Origin: Phaeovulum molybdatiresistens
GTDB taxonomy: Bacteria > Pseudomonadota > Alphaproteobacteria > Rhodobacterales > Rhodobacteraceae
Assembly: GCF_023544865.1 (NCBI RefSeq)
Contig: NZ_JAMJFX010000011.1
Coordinates: 40,103-104,102 of the forward strand
Length of the DNA stretch: 64,000 nucleotides
Direction of reading: 5' to 3'
A program made the position numbers and the translations under genes. Within the stretch, counting starts at the first letter, position 1; each line of letters starts with the position of its first letter. Below the pieces are notes generated by a model that saw only the letters and a program-made list of their open reading frames with translations, had not been told where the DNA came from and made no database searches. Of the stretch, positions 37,018-45,122 are shown in pieces.

Positions 37018-37929
37018 ATGTCGAAATCCAGTTCCCTTTTGATCGCGGCCCTTGTCATCGTGCTGGGGTTCGTGGGCTTTCTGTTCTGGCGCGGCAACGG
37101 CGGCGATGCGGTCCCAGCGGGCTTTGCGCGGGGTAACGGGCGGATCGAGGCGGTTGAGATCGTCGTGGCCTCGAAATACCCCGGGCGGATCGACAGATTA
37201 CTGGTGCGCGAGGGCGAACTGGTCGAGGTCGGCCAACCCTTGGTGCAACTGGACATTCGCCAGATCAAGGCGGCGCGCCATCAGGCCGAGGCCGAATTGC
37301 AGCGTGCCGAGATCTCGGTGGAAATCGCGCGCCTTTTGATCGAACAGCGCCGGTCCGAGGTGCGTGCCGCCGAGGCCGTCCTGGCACAGCGCAACGCCGC
37401 TGATGAGGTCGCGCAGCGCCAGCTGACCCGCTCTACATCGCTGGCCGAAAGCTCTGTTGCGTCGGAACGCACGCTGGAAATCGACCGCTCGAACGCGCTT
37501 GGGGCGATCGATGTGCAGATCGAAGACAGCACCCTGAAAGCCCCGCGCAAGGGCCGCGTTTAGTATATCGTGACGCGTGAGGGCGAAGTGGTCGCCGCCG
37601 GCGGCCGGGTCGTGAACATGGTCGACCTGAACGAGGTCTACATGACCTTCTTTCTGCAAACCGCCGCTGCGGGCCGCGCGGGCCTTGGCACCGAGGTGCG
37701 GCTGCTGCTGGATGCTGCGCCCGACATCGCGATCCCGGCCAGCATCTCGTTCGTTTCGGACGTGGCGCAGTTCACGCCGAAGACGGTCGAAACCGAGGTG
37801 GAACGCGAAAAGCTGATGTTCCGCGTGCGCGCCCGGATCGCGCCGGAACTGCTGGCGAAATACCTTGACCACATCAAGACCGGGCTGCCCGGCGTCGCCT
37901 GGGTGCGGCTTGACCCCGCCGCCCCCTAG
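37018..37929 (+). pseudogene. HlyD-family membrane fusion protein interrupted by an in-frame amber codon
   Basis: 304 codons with one internal TAG at 37561-37563. Before it (181 residues): an N-terminal membrane anchor (LLIAALVIVLGFVGFLFW), the biotinyl-lipoyl half motif GRIDRLLVREGELVEVGQPLVQL and a helical hairpin. After it, in the same frame: a [31 protein letters not shown] segment, the second lipoyl half and beta-barrel, and an ending at 37929. Homologues usually have a glutamine at this point, so a single CAG to TAG change explains it. The protein would link the inner-membrane exporter to an outer channel. Unless the amber is read through or is a sequencing error, the exporter lacks its periplasmic adaptor. 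Confidence 0.82.
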
Positions 37930-37958
37930 CTCCAGGCCGCCGGGGGCCGGGTGCTGGA

Positions 37959-40658
37959 ATGACCGCCCCGCCGGTGGTGCGGACGCAGGGGCTGGGGCTG
38001 CGCTACGGCAAGGTCGCAGCGCTGGACGACGTGACCCTTGATCTGCCCGCGGGCTGCGTTGTCGGGCTGATCGGGCCGGACGGGGTGGGAAAATCCAGCC
38101 TGCTGGCGTTGATCGCGGGCGCGCGCAAGATGCAGGTAGGCGCGTTGGAGGTGCTGGGCGGCGACATGGCCCGCGCCAGCCACCGCCCGCGGATCTGCCC
38201 GCGCATCGCCTATATGCCGCAGGGTCTGGGGCGGAACCTGTATCCGACGCTGTCGGTGCGCGAGAATGTCGAATTCTTTGGTCGGCTGTTTGGCGAAGCG
38301 AGGGCCGAACGTGACCGCCGCATCGCCGATCTGCTGGCCGCGACCGACCTTGACGCCTTTGCCGACCGCCCCGCCGCCAAGCTGTCGGGCGGGATGAAGC
38401 AAAAGCTGGGCCTGTGCTGCGCGCTGATCCATGACTCGGACCTGTTGATCCTGGACGAGCCGACCACTGGCGTCGATCCGCTGTCGCGGCGCGAATTCTG
38501 GGCGCTGATCGACCGCATCCGCGCCACCCGTCCGGGGATGAGCCTGCTGGTTTCCAGCGCCTATATGGAGGAGGCGGCGGGTTTCGATCATCTGGTGGCG
38601 ATGGATGCGGGCCGCGTGCTGGCGACCGGCAGCCCCGCCGATCTGATGGCGCGCACCGGCACCGCCGATCTGGATGCGGCCTTCATCGCGCTGTTGCCCG
38701 AGGATCAGCGCGCCCGGCACCGCGCGCTGATCATCCCGCCGCGCGGCGCCGACAGCGGCAATGGCCCGGTGATCGAGGCGGAAAACCTCTCGGTCCGCTT
38801 TGGCGATTTCACCGCCGTCGACAACGTCAGCTTCCGCATCCAGCCGGGCGAGATCTTTGGCTTTCTGGGTTCCAACGGCTGCGGCAAGACCACGACGATG
38901 AAGGTGCTGACGGGCCTGCTGGAACCGTCCGGTGGCAGCACCCGCATCTATGGCCACAAGGTCGACGCCCGCGACATGGCCACGCGCAAGCGCATCGGCT
39001 ACATGACGCAGTCATTCTCGCTTTATGGCGAACTGACGGTGCGGCAGAACCTGGCGCTGCACGCGCGCCTGTTCGACATGGCCCCCGAAGGGATCGCCCC
39101 GCGCATCAATGAACTTGCCGCCCGCTTCGACCTGACCGACGTGCTGGACAGCCTGCCGCTTGGCATCCGCCAGCGTCTGTCGCTGGCGGTGGCGCTGATC
39201 CACCGACCCGAGATCCTGATCCTGGATGAGCCGACCTCGGGCGTCGATCCGGTGGCGCGGGATGTGTTCTGGCAGGCGCTGGTCGATCTGTCGCGCAAGG
39301 ACGGTGTCACGATCTTCCTGTCCACCCACTACATGTCCGAGGCGACGCGCTGCGACCGCATTTCCCTGATGCACGCAGGCCGGGTTCTGGTGTCCGGCAC
39401 GCCCGAGTCGATCCGGGCCGAGGCGGGCGCCGAAACGCTGGACGACGCCTTTGTTCACCACCTGCGGCAGGCCGCGAATTCGGGCGCCCCGCCAACGGCG
39501 GCACCGGTCCGCCTTGACACCGCGGGCACGCCCGGGCGGCGCGGGCGCTTCAGCCTTGCCCGCCTTCTCAGCTTTTCGTGGCGCGAGGCGCTTGAACTGC
39601 GGCGCGATCCGATCCGGCTGACCTTGGCCAGCCTGGGCAGTGTGATCCTGATGATCGTGCTGGGCTATGGCATCTCGATGGATGTGCAGAACCTGAAGTT
39701 CGCCGTTCTCGACCTGGATCAGACCATCGCCAGCCAGTCCTATGTCAACGACCTTTCGGGGTCGCGCTATTTCGACGAACAGGCACCGCTGATCAGCCAC
39801 GCGGATCTGGATGCGCGGATGCGCGCGGGTGAGATCAGCCTGGCGCTGGAAATCCCGCCCGGCTTTGCCGCGGATGTTGAGCGCGGCCGCCCGGTGGAAA
39901 TTGGCGCCTGGTTCGACGGCGCCATGCCGATGCGGGCCGATACCGTGCGCGGCTATGTGCAGGGGATGCATGTGCACTGGTTGGCCGAACAGATGCGCCA
40001 GATCTACGGCGACAGGGCCGTGACCGGCAGTTACGACCTTGAGGTCCGCTATCGCTATAACCCCGATGTCGAAAGCCTTGCGGCCATGGTGCCGGCGGTG
40101 ATCCCGCTGCTGTTGATGCTGATCCCGGCGATGCTGGCGGTGCTGTCGGTCGCGCGGGAAAAGGAAACGGGGTCGATCGTCAACCTTTACGTCACCCCCG
40201 CGCGGCGGTTGGAGTTTTTGTTGGGCAAGCAGGTGCCCTATGTCCTTCTGGGGTTCCTCAACTTTGGGCTGCTGCTGGCCTTGGCGGTCTTTGTCTTTGG
40301 CGTGCCGGTGCGGGGCAGCCTTTTGGCGCTGACAGCGGGGGCGGCGATCTATGTCGTGCTGTCCACAGGGATGGGCCTGCTGATTTCCGCCTTCACCCGC
40401 AGCCAGGTCACCGCGCTGGCGACGCTGATCCCAGCGGTGCAATATGGCGGCATCATCGACCCGGTTTCTTCGCTTGACGGCATGGGCCGCGTGATTGGTG
40501 AGGTTTTCCCCACCAGCCATTTCGTCACCATCTCGCGCGGGGCCTTTGCCAAGGCGCTGGATTTTGGCGACCTTGGCGCCTCGTTCCTGCCGCTTCTGGC
40601 GCTGGTGCCGGTGCTGGTGGCGTTTGGCGCGGTCTTTGACCGCAAGCAGGAGAAATAG
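37959..40658 (+). CDS. Fused ABC exporter: two ATPase domains plus permease (RbbA/YhiH-like)
   Basis: 899 residues. The first ATPase domain is residues about 5-235, with Walker A GPDGVGKS (39-46; the unusual Asp is typical of RbbA), signature LSGGMKQK and Walker [14 protein letters not shown]. The second is about 270-490, with Walker A GSNGCGKT, a degenerate signature LPLGIRQR and Walker [14 protein letters not shown]. An ABC-2 permease half follows from about 540, with a large periplasmic loop and 5-6 membrane helices at the C-terminus. The order HlyD, RbbA, YhhJ-type permease is the E. coli yhiI-rbbA-yhhJ arrangement. It is intact although both neighbours are damaged. Confidence 0.87.
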   Translation: MTAPPVVRTQGLGLRYGKVAALDDVTLDLPAGCVVGLIGPDGVGKSSLLALIAGARKMQVGALEVLGGDMARASHRPRICPRIAYMPQGLGRNLYPTLSVRENVEFFGRLFGEARAERDRRIADLLAATDLDAFADRPAAKLSGGMKQKLGLCCALIHDSDLLILDEPTTGVDPLSRREFWALIDRIRATRPGMSLLVSSAYMEEAAGFDHLVAMDAGRVLATGSPADLMARTGTADLDAAFIALLPEDQRARHRALIIPPRGADSGNGPVIEAENLSVRFGDFTAVDNVSFRIQPGEIFGFLGSNGCGKTTTMKVLTGLLEPSGGSTRIYGHKVDARDMATRKRIGYMTQSFSLYGELTVRQNLALHARLFDMAPEGIAPRINELAARFDLTDVLDSLPLGIRQRLSLAVALIHRPEILILDEPTSGVDPVARDVFWQALVDLSRKDGVTIFLSTHYMSEATRCDRISLMHAGRVLVSGTPESIRAEAGAETLDDAFVHHLRQAANSGAPPTAAPVRLDTAGTPGRRGRFSLARLLSFSWREALELRRDPIRLTLASLGSVILMIVLGYGISMDVQNLKFAVLDLDQTIASQSYVNDLSGSRYFDEQAPLISHADLDARMRAGEISLALEIPPGFAADVERGRPVEIGAWFDGAMPMRADTVRGYVQGMHVHWLAEQMRQIYGDRAVTGSYDLEVRYRYNPDVESLAAMVPAVIPLLLMLIPAMLAVLSVAREKETGSIVNLYVTPARRLEFLLGKQVPYVLLGFLNFGLLLALAVFVFGVPVRGSLLALTAGAAIYVVLSTGMGLLISAFTRSQVTALATLIPAVQYGGIIDPVSSLDGMGRVIGEVFPTSHFVTISRGAFAKALDFGDLGASFLPLLALVPVLVAFGAVFDRKQEK

Positions 40659-40661
40659 GCG

Positions 40662-41740
40662 ATGCGGGCAAGGCATGTGGCGCATCTGGCGGTGAAAGAG
40701 TTGCGCGGGCTGTTGCGCGAGCCGCTTTTGCTGGTGCTGGTGGTCTATTCCTTCACGCTGGACATCTACACCCACGCCACCGCCATGCCCGAAACGCTGA
40801 ACCGTGCGACCATCGCCATCGTGGACGAGGATGCCTCGCCCCTGTCACGCCGGGTGGCGGATGCGTTCCTGGCGCCCTATTTCGTCGCCCCCGCCCAGAT
40901 CGACCTGGCCCAGATGGATGCGCGGATAGATGCCGGGATCGATACCTTTTCCCTGGTCATACCGCCCGAGTTTCAGCGCGATCTGCTGGCCGGCACGCGG
41001 CCCGCGCTGCAGCTGAATGTCGATGCCACGCGGATCAGCCAGGCCTTTACCGGCGCGGGCTACATCCAGGGCATCGTCGATCAGGAAATCACCACCTGGG
41101 CCGGAGACGCGCGCGCGGTGCCGGTCGATCTGGCGCTACGCGCGCGGTTCAACCCCAGCCTCGATCCGGGCTGGTTTGGCGCGATTACGGCGGTGATCAG
41201 CGCGGTCACCATGCTGTCGATCATCCTGTCGGGCGCGGCGCTGATCCGCGAGCGCGAACACGGCACGGTCGAACACCTGCTGGTGATGCCGGTGACCGCA
41301 GCCGAGATCATGACCAGCAAGGTTCTCAGCATGGGGGCGGTGGTGCTGGTGGCGACGGGGCTGTCGCTGACCGTCATGGTGCAGGGGGTGCTGGGCGTGC
41401 CGATCGCGGGCTCGGTCGTGCTGTTTCTGGCAGGGGCGACGCTGATGCTGTTCGCCACCACCTCGCTGGGGATTTTGCTGGCGACGATCTCGGGGGCGAT
41501 GCCGCAGTTCGCGATGCTTCTGTTGCTGGTGCTTCTGCCGCTGGAAATCCTGTCGGGCGGGATGACCCCGCGTGAATCGATGCCCGAAGCGGTGCAATAT
41601 GTGATGCTGGCCGCGCCCAACACGCATTTCATCGCGCTGGCCCAGGCGGTGCTGTTCCGCGGCGCGGGCGCTGATTGGCGCTGATTGGCGCGGTGATGTT
41701 CGCGATCGCCCTGCGCCGCTTCCGCGACTTCCTGCGCTGA
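40662..41740 (+). pseudogene. ABC-2 type permease (YhhJ-like), frameshifted near the 3' end
   Basis: The open frame gives 340 residues (40662-41684): N-terminal helix, large periplasmic loop (EDASPLSRRVADAFLAPYF), then five helices with PVTAAEIMTSKV and the family motif LEILSGGMTPRESMPE. It reaches VLFRGAGADWR and stops. The expected last helix and tail (ALIGAVMFAIALRRFRDFLR) are encoded just after, in another frame (41678-41740). At the break the 10-mer CTGATTGGCG is tandemly duplicated (41671-41690). Removing one copy does not restore the frame, so the event also involved a deletion. It was the permease partner of the RbbA-like protein. Confidence 0.82.
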
Positions 41741-42002
41741 TCCAAGGCCAACGCGGGCAGATCCCATGATCACGCCTGACGGTCAGAAAACCCTGCCAGA
41801 ACCGCAAAGGTTTTGCCGAAAACATTGGTCCTCGCCAGGTGATTGTTCGCAAGGGGGGCGCCTGGCCCAAATCGGCCGCTTTTGCCGGGCCGCTTCTGGC
41901 AAGGGGTGACTTGCCCCACAGCAGCCTTTCGTGATCAGCGCTTGAAGATAAGCGTGATGGCGAAGCTATAGCTGTTGCTGGTCACTACACCGTAGAACTT
42001 TA

Positions 42003-42116
42003 TAAGAAGGTCCGCCTGGCATGCGCCGAGTGAACTTCCCCATCCCCTCCAATTGCGCAAACCTGAAAACCTCTCTTCGGCAAGCCGATAGCCAGCATGC
42101 TGATCGGTGTCGTCAT
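42003..42116 (-). mobile_element. IS110-family transposase remnant, N-terminal 38 codons
   Basis: On the minus strand an ATG at 42116 opens a frame beginning MTTPISMLAIGLPKRGFQVC and continuing AIGGDGEVHSAHARRTFL. This resembles the start of the DEDD domain of IS110-type transposases, normally MLAIDLAK.SFQVCAV with a catalytic Asp. Here that Asp appears as Gly (AIGL), so the fragment is both truncated and mutated. No further IS110 homology is visible downstream on this strand. Recognised from memory of the family. Confidence 0.6.
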
Positions 42117-42310
42117 CGATATGCACTCCCTTCGGTTCCGATCCATTATGGCATATGAGATGCGGTTGGGCCGGCGGCGATGTCGCGCGTTCCCCCGAAC
42201 TGGTATGCCCATAGACAACCGGGCCGGGCCACCTGGCAAAGACCGTCATCCTGCCGGCGCCACCTTTTCCCCTGAACTTGATGCCCGGACAGACGTACAA
42301 CAAAAAGATA

Positions 42311-42381
42311 TATCCAAAAGATTCAAATAGCGGCAAAAAGTCGCATAAAAGAGTTGACCGAAGGATAAAGATTATCCAAAA
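42311..42381 (+). promoter_or_regulatory. Control region of the two-partner secretion operon: palindrome and direct repeats
   Basis: GGATAA-AGA-TTATCC (42362-42376) is a perfect palindrome. The decamer TATCCAAAAG occurs at 42311-42320 and again at 42372-42381, where it overlaps the right arm of the palindrome; the copies are 61 bases apart, near six helical turns. TTGACC at 42354 just left of the palindrome could be a -35, but no good -10 follows at 16-18 bases. The arrangement suggests binding of a dimeric regulator about 45 bases before the first gene. Confidence 0.5.
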
Positions 42382-42420
42382 GTTAACAGGATTTTCGTTT
42401 CAGTTCTTTGTGGTGAGTGT

Positions 42421-42942
42421 TTGCAGGTTCATGTTCAGGTAGCCTTTTCAGGGTTTGTTCCCAAGGCCCGTTTGACCGGGTCTGTGTGCGCGCTCGCCAT
42501 GGGTCTTGCCGTCGCTGACCCCGCCTTTTCCGCCCAGAAGTTCGGGGATTGGGGTCTGGCGTGTGAAGATCGGGCCGCTTGTGTCATCGCTCAAAGCCTG
42601 ATGGCTGAGGATCGCAGCTGGCTTGCAACCGTGATGATGCAGCCCGACGCCGAGACGTCGGGGGCGCTTGTGCAGGTGATCGTGCCTGCGGGGGTGCATC
42701 TGGCCTCAGGGCTTTATCTTCAGCTGGGTGGATCGGATGCGCTGGCCGCGCGCTGGCTGGTCTGCAGCCCCGAAAATTGTCGCGCCGAACTGCGCCTTGC
42801 CGCTGCCGATCTGGCCGCGTGGAAGACCGGGCGCGCGGCGCAGATCCGCTATCGCGCGCGGTTGGATGGGCCGGTGGTGGCGTTCGATCTGTCGTTGATG
42901 GGGGTCACGGCGGCACTGGATGCAGCAGGGGGAAGCCGATGA
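42421..42942 (+). CDS. IalB-family periplasmic protein, first gene of the secretion operon
   Basis: About 173 residues. No ATG suits the start: a TTG at 42421 behind GGTGAGTG gives a plausible signal peptide (to about residue 38, FSA before QKFGDW), while the first internal ATG would leave a very short one, so the start is uncertain. The mature part has the IalB opening FGDWGLACE and the four cysteines of the family in two pairs (CEDRAAC and CSPENC), expected to form disulfides. IalB, invasion-associated locus B of Bartonella, is a periplasmic/envelope protein of unknown mechanism. The stop overlaps the tpsB start as ATGA. Confidence 0.78.
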   Translation: MQVHVQVAFSGFVPKARLTGSVCALAMGLAVADPAFSAQKFGDWGLACEDRAACVIAQSLMAEDRSWLATVMMQPDAETSGALVQVIVPAGVHLASGLYLQLGGSDALAARWLVCSPENCRAELRLAAADLAAWKTGRAAQIRYRARLDGPVVAFDLSLMGVTAALDAAGGSR

Positions 42943-44453
42943 CGCGCTGGCGGGGTCTGATTCTGGGTGCGGTTCTGGGGCTTGCGGTGCAGGCCGCGCA
43001 GGCCGAAACCTTCACCCTGCGGGGCGTGACCTTTTCCGATTCAATCTACCTGACCGAGAGCCAGTTGCAGGACGCGGTCGCCCCCTATCTGGACCGCCCG
43101 ATCACCTTTGAGGATGTTCAGAAGATGCTGGCCGATGTCGACCGGCTTTACGTCCTGTCGGGGATCGTGACCGCGCGCGCTGTGCTTTTGCCACAAGAGG
43201 TGCCTGACGGCATCGTCAAGCTGGATCTGATCGAGGCCGAGATCGGCGCGGTGCAGGTTGAGCCGCTGGGCGGCACCCGCGCCGATTTCATCCGCCGCAA
43301 CCTGTCGGTCGCGGAAGGCGAAAAGCCCGATTATGAGGCGCTGGAACGCGACCTGCGGATCTTTGAGCTGGCCCATGATTTCGTGCCGCAGCTGACCTTT
43401 GGTCCGGGCGAGACGACCGGCACAGTGAATGCAGTGATCGGCGGCAACGTGCCCGAACGGTTTACCTGGACGGGCTCGCTTGACAATTTCGGCACCGAGG
43501 AAACCGGTGAAACCCGCGCGACGATCGCGGGCCGCTGGGCCAATGTGTCGGGCCTTCGCGACACGCTGTCGTTTCAGCTGCAGGGGTCCGAGGGCAGCTA
43601 TTCCGGCGCGTTTGGCTATTCGCGGCCTGTGGGCGGCTGGCAGGGCGGGCGGATGACGGCGACGCTCAGCTACACCAATTCCAACGTGATCCGCGCCGAT
43701 TTCGCCGCGCTTGATATCGTGTCCGATACGGTCCAGGCCTCGGTCGGCTATCGCGTGCCGTTCCGCGTGCAGCCGGATCGCCATTTCATGTTCGATATCT
43801 CGCTGGTGGCCGAGGAAACGACATCGACGCTGGGCGATGTGCCGTTCCAGACCACCACCCTGGTCGAGATCGTGCCGCAGCTGTCCTGGTCGCGCAAATG
43901 GGACCGGCAAAGCCTGTCGCTTTCCGCGGGGCTGAAGATCGGCACCTCGGATACGTTGGAAACCTCGGAAACCGAGGGCAGCTATACCCTGCTGTTCGGC
44001 AGCGCCAATTACGCGCGCCGGGTGGGCGAGACAATGGGCTTTGAGGCATCCGCCATCGTGCAGCTGGCCCCCGACCAGAACCTGCCGGTGCCGCGCCTGA
44101 TCAGCGCGGGTGGCATTTCAACCATGCGCGGCTATCCCAACAACATCCGCAGCGGCGACAGCGGCGTGATCCTGCATACCCAGATTTCGCGGCTGGTGCC
44201 CTGGGATCTGGGCGAACGGGTTCGCGTCACGCCCTTCGCCTTTGCCGATGGCGCGCTGGTCGTGCCCTACCGGACCGATGGCAGCATCGACACGGATCAG
44301 GACCTTTTGTTGTCGGTCGGCGCGGGCGCGCGCTTTGACATGGGCGATGATCTGAGCGGGCTGCTGATGGTGGGTGTGCCCCTGCGAGAGACGCTTGGCT
44401 TTGACGATCAAGGCAGCGGCCGGATTTATGCCGGCCTTGATTACAGATTTTGA
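42939..44453 (+). CDS. Two-partner secretion transporter TpsB (ShlB/FhaC/HecB family)
   Basis: 504 residues from ATG 42939 (GGGGGA upstream). Signal peptide about 1-23 (ending AQAE). POTRA domains lie between about 24 and 165: TLRGVTFSDS, then LYVLSGIVTARAVLLPQEVPDGIVKLDLIEAEIG, typical of ShlB proteins. A 16-strand barrel begins near 170 and ends with the outer-membrane C-terminal signature GLDYRF. The conserved loop-6 motif appears as GISTMRGYPNN. It recognises the TPS domain of its partner in the periplasm and threads it through the outer membrane. The 6096-residue exoprotein downstream is the obvious substrate. Confidence 0.92.
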   Translation: MTRWRGLILGAVLGLAVQAAQAETFTLRGVTFSDSIYLTESQLQDAVAPYLDRPITFEDVQKMLADVDRLYVLSGIVTARAVLLPQEVPDGIVKLDLIEAEIGAVQVEPLGGTRADFIRRNLSVAEGEKPDYEALERDLRIFELAHDFVPQLTFGPGETTGTVNAVIGGNVPERFTWTGSLDNFGTEETGETRATIAGRWANVSGLRDTLSFQLQGSEGSYSGAFGYSRPVGGWQGGRMTATLSYTNSNVIRADFAALDIVSDTVQASVGYRVPFRVQPDRHFMFDISLVAEETTSTLGDVPFQTTTLVEIVPQLSWSRKWDRQSLSLSAGLKIGTSDTLETSETEGSYTLLFGSANYARRVGETMGFEASAIVQLAPDQNLPVPRLISAGGISTMRGYPNNIRSGDSGVILHTQISRLVPWDLGERVRVTPFAFADGALVVPYRTDGSIDTDQDLLLSVGAGARFDMGDDLSGLLMVGVPLRETLGFDDQGSGRIYAGLDYRF

Positions 44454-44473
44454 CTGAACGACGGAGAGATCAC

Positions 44474-45046
44474 GTGAAAAGACTTCTGGGCACGATCCTC
44501 GCTGCCTCCCTGCTGACGGCCCCCGCGCTTGCCGAGGACACAAAGCCCCCCGCAAAGCCGGGTTCCGAAGCCGCCGCCGTGGCCCCGGCCACCGGCGGCA
44601 GCGAGATCGCGAACAACACCGCCTTCGGCGATTGGGTCGTGCAATGCGAGGCGGTCACCACCTCGCGCAACGTCTGCCGCATCGTGCAGGAACTCAGCCG
44701 TGCGGATACGAACGAACTGGTGGTGCGCTTCATCGCGCTGCCCGCGGCCGAGGACACGGCGATCTTGTTGGCGCAGGTGCCGATCGGCGTCTACCTGCCC
44801 GGTGGCGCGGTCTTCCGGCTGGAAGGCAAGGATGACGAAGAACAGCGCGAGATGATCTGGCAGCGTTGCATGGGCAACCTGTGCGAGGCGGCGCTGTCGA
44901 TCGATGCCGACGAAATGGCCAAATTCGCCGAAGCCGGCGGCATCCTGTTCGGCTATCGCCCCGACATCCAGGCCGAGCCGGTGATCGTGCGCGCCGAAGT
45001 CGCGCGGTTCGGCGAGGCGATTGCGGCCATCGGCACCGCGAATTGA
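44474..45046 (+). CDS. IalB-family periplasmic protein, second copy in the secretion operon
   Basis: 190 residues from a GTG at 44474 with GGAGAG 7 bases upstream. Signal peptide about 1-20 (PALAE), a Pro/Ala-rich stretch to about residue 42, then the IalB domain: FGDWVVQCE, CRIVQELS, LLAQVPIGVYLPGGAVFRLEG and RCMGNLCEAALSIDA. The four-cysteine pattern is again complete (CEA...NVC and CMGNLC). It is only distantly similar to the first IalB of the operon, so the two are old paralogues rather than a recent duplication. Positioned between tpsB and the exoprotein gene, it is a candidate periplasmic chaperone or assembly factor. Confidence 0.83.
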   Translation: MKRLLGTILAASLLTAPALAEDTKPPAKPGSEAAAVAPATGGSEIANNTAFGDWVVQCEAVTTSRNVCRIVQELSRADTNELVVRFIALPAAEDTAILLAQVPIGVYLPGGAVFRLEGKDDEEQREMIWQRCMGNLCEAALSIDADEMAKFAEAGGILFGYRPDIQAEPVIVRAEVARFGEAIAAIGTAN

Positions 45047-45053
45047 TGTGGGC

Positions 45054-45097
45054 GGGCGCCGGGTGACCGGCGCCCCCTGTTTCGCCCGGGTCCGGGC
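45054..45097 (+). promoter_or_regulatory. Twin hairpins in the leader of the giant exoprotein gene
   Basis: The first is a perfect 9-bp stem, GGGCGCCGG (45054-45062) with CCGGCGCCC (45067-45075), closed by a GTGA loop that is a GNRA tetraloop in RNA. The second is GCCCGG (45084-45089) with CCGGGC (45092-45097). Both lie in the 76-base gap between ialB and the exoprotein ATG; a GGAG ribosome site follows at about 45111. No T run is present, so these probably set mRNA processing, stability or translation of the 18-kb message. Confidence 0.65.
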
Positions 45098-45122
45098 AGT
45101 GTGATGGGTTGGAGTATTTGAC

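Larger units (their letters stand above)
41741..42420. other. Long non-genic region between the exporter and the secretion operon
   Basis: 680 bases. It holds an IS110-type transposase remnant (42003-42116), a markedly AT-rich stretch from about 42290 to 42420 that is the likely promoter of the two-partner secretion operon, and otherwise no recognisable gene. The AT-rich composition contrasts with the surrounding high-GC sequence. Confidence 0.6.
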
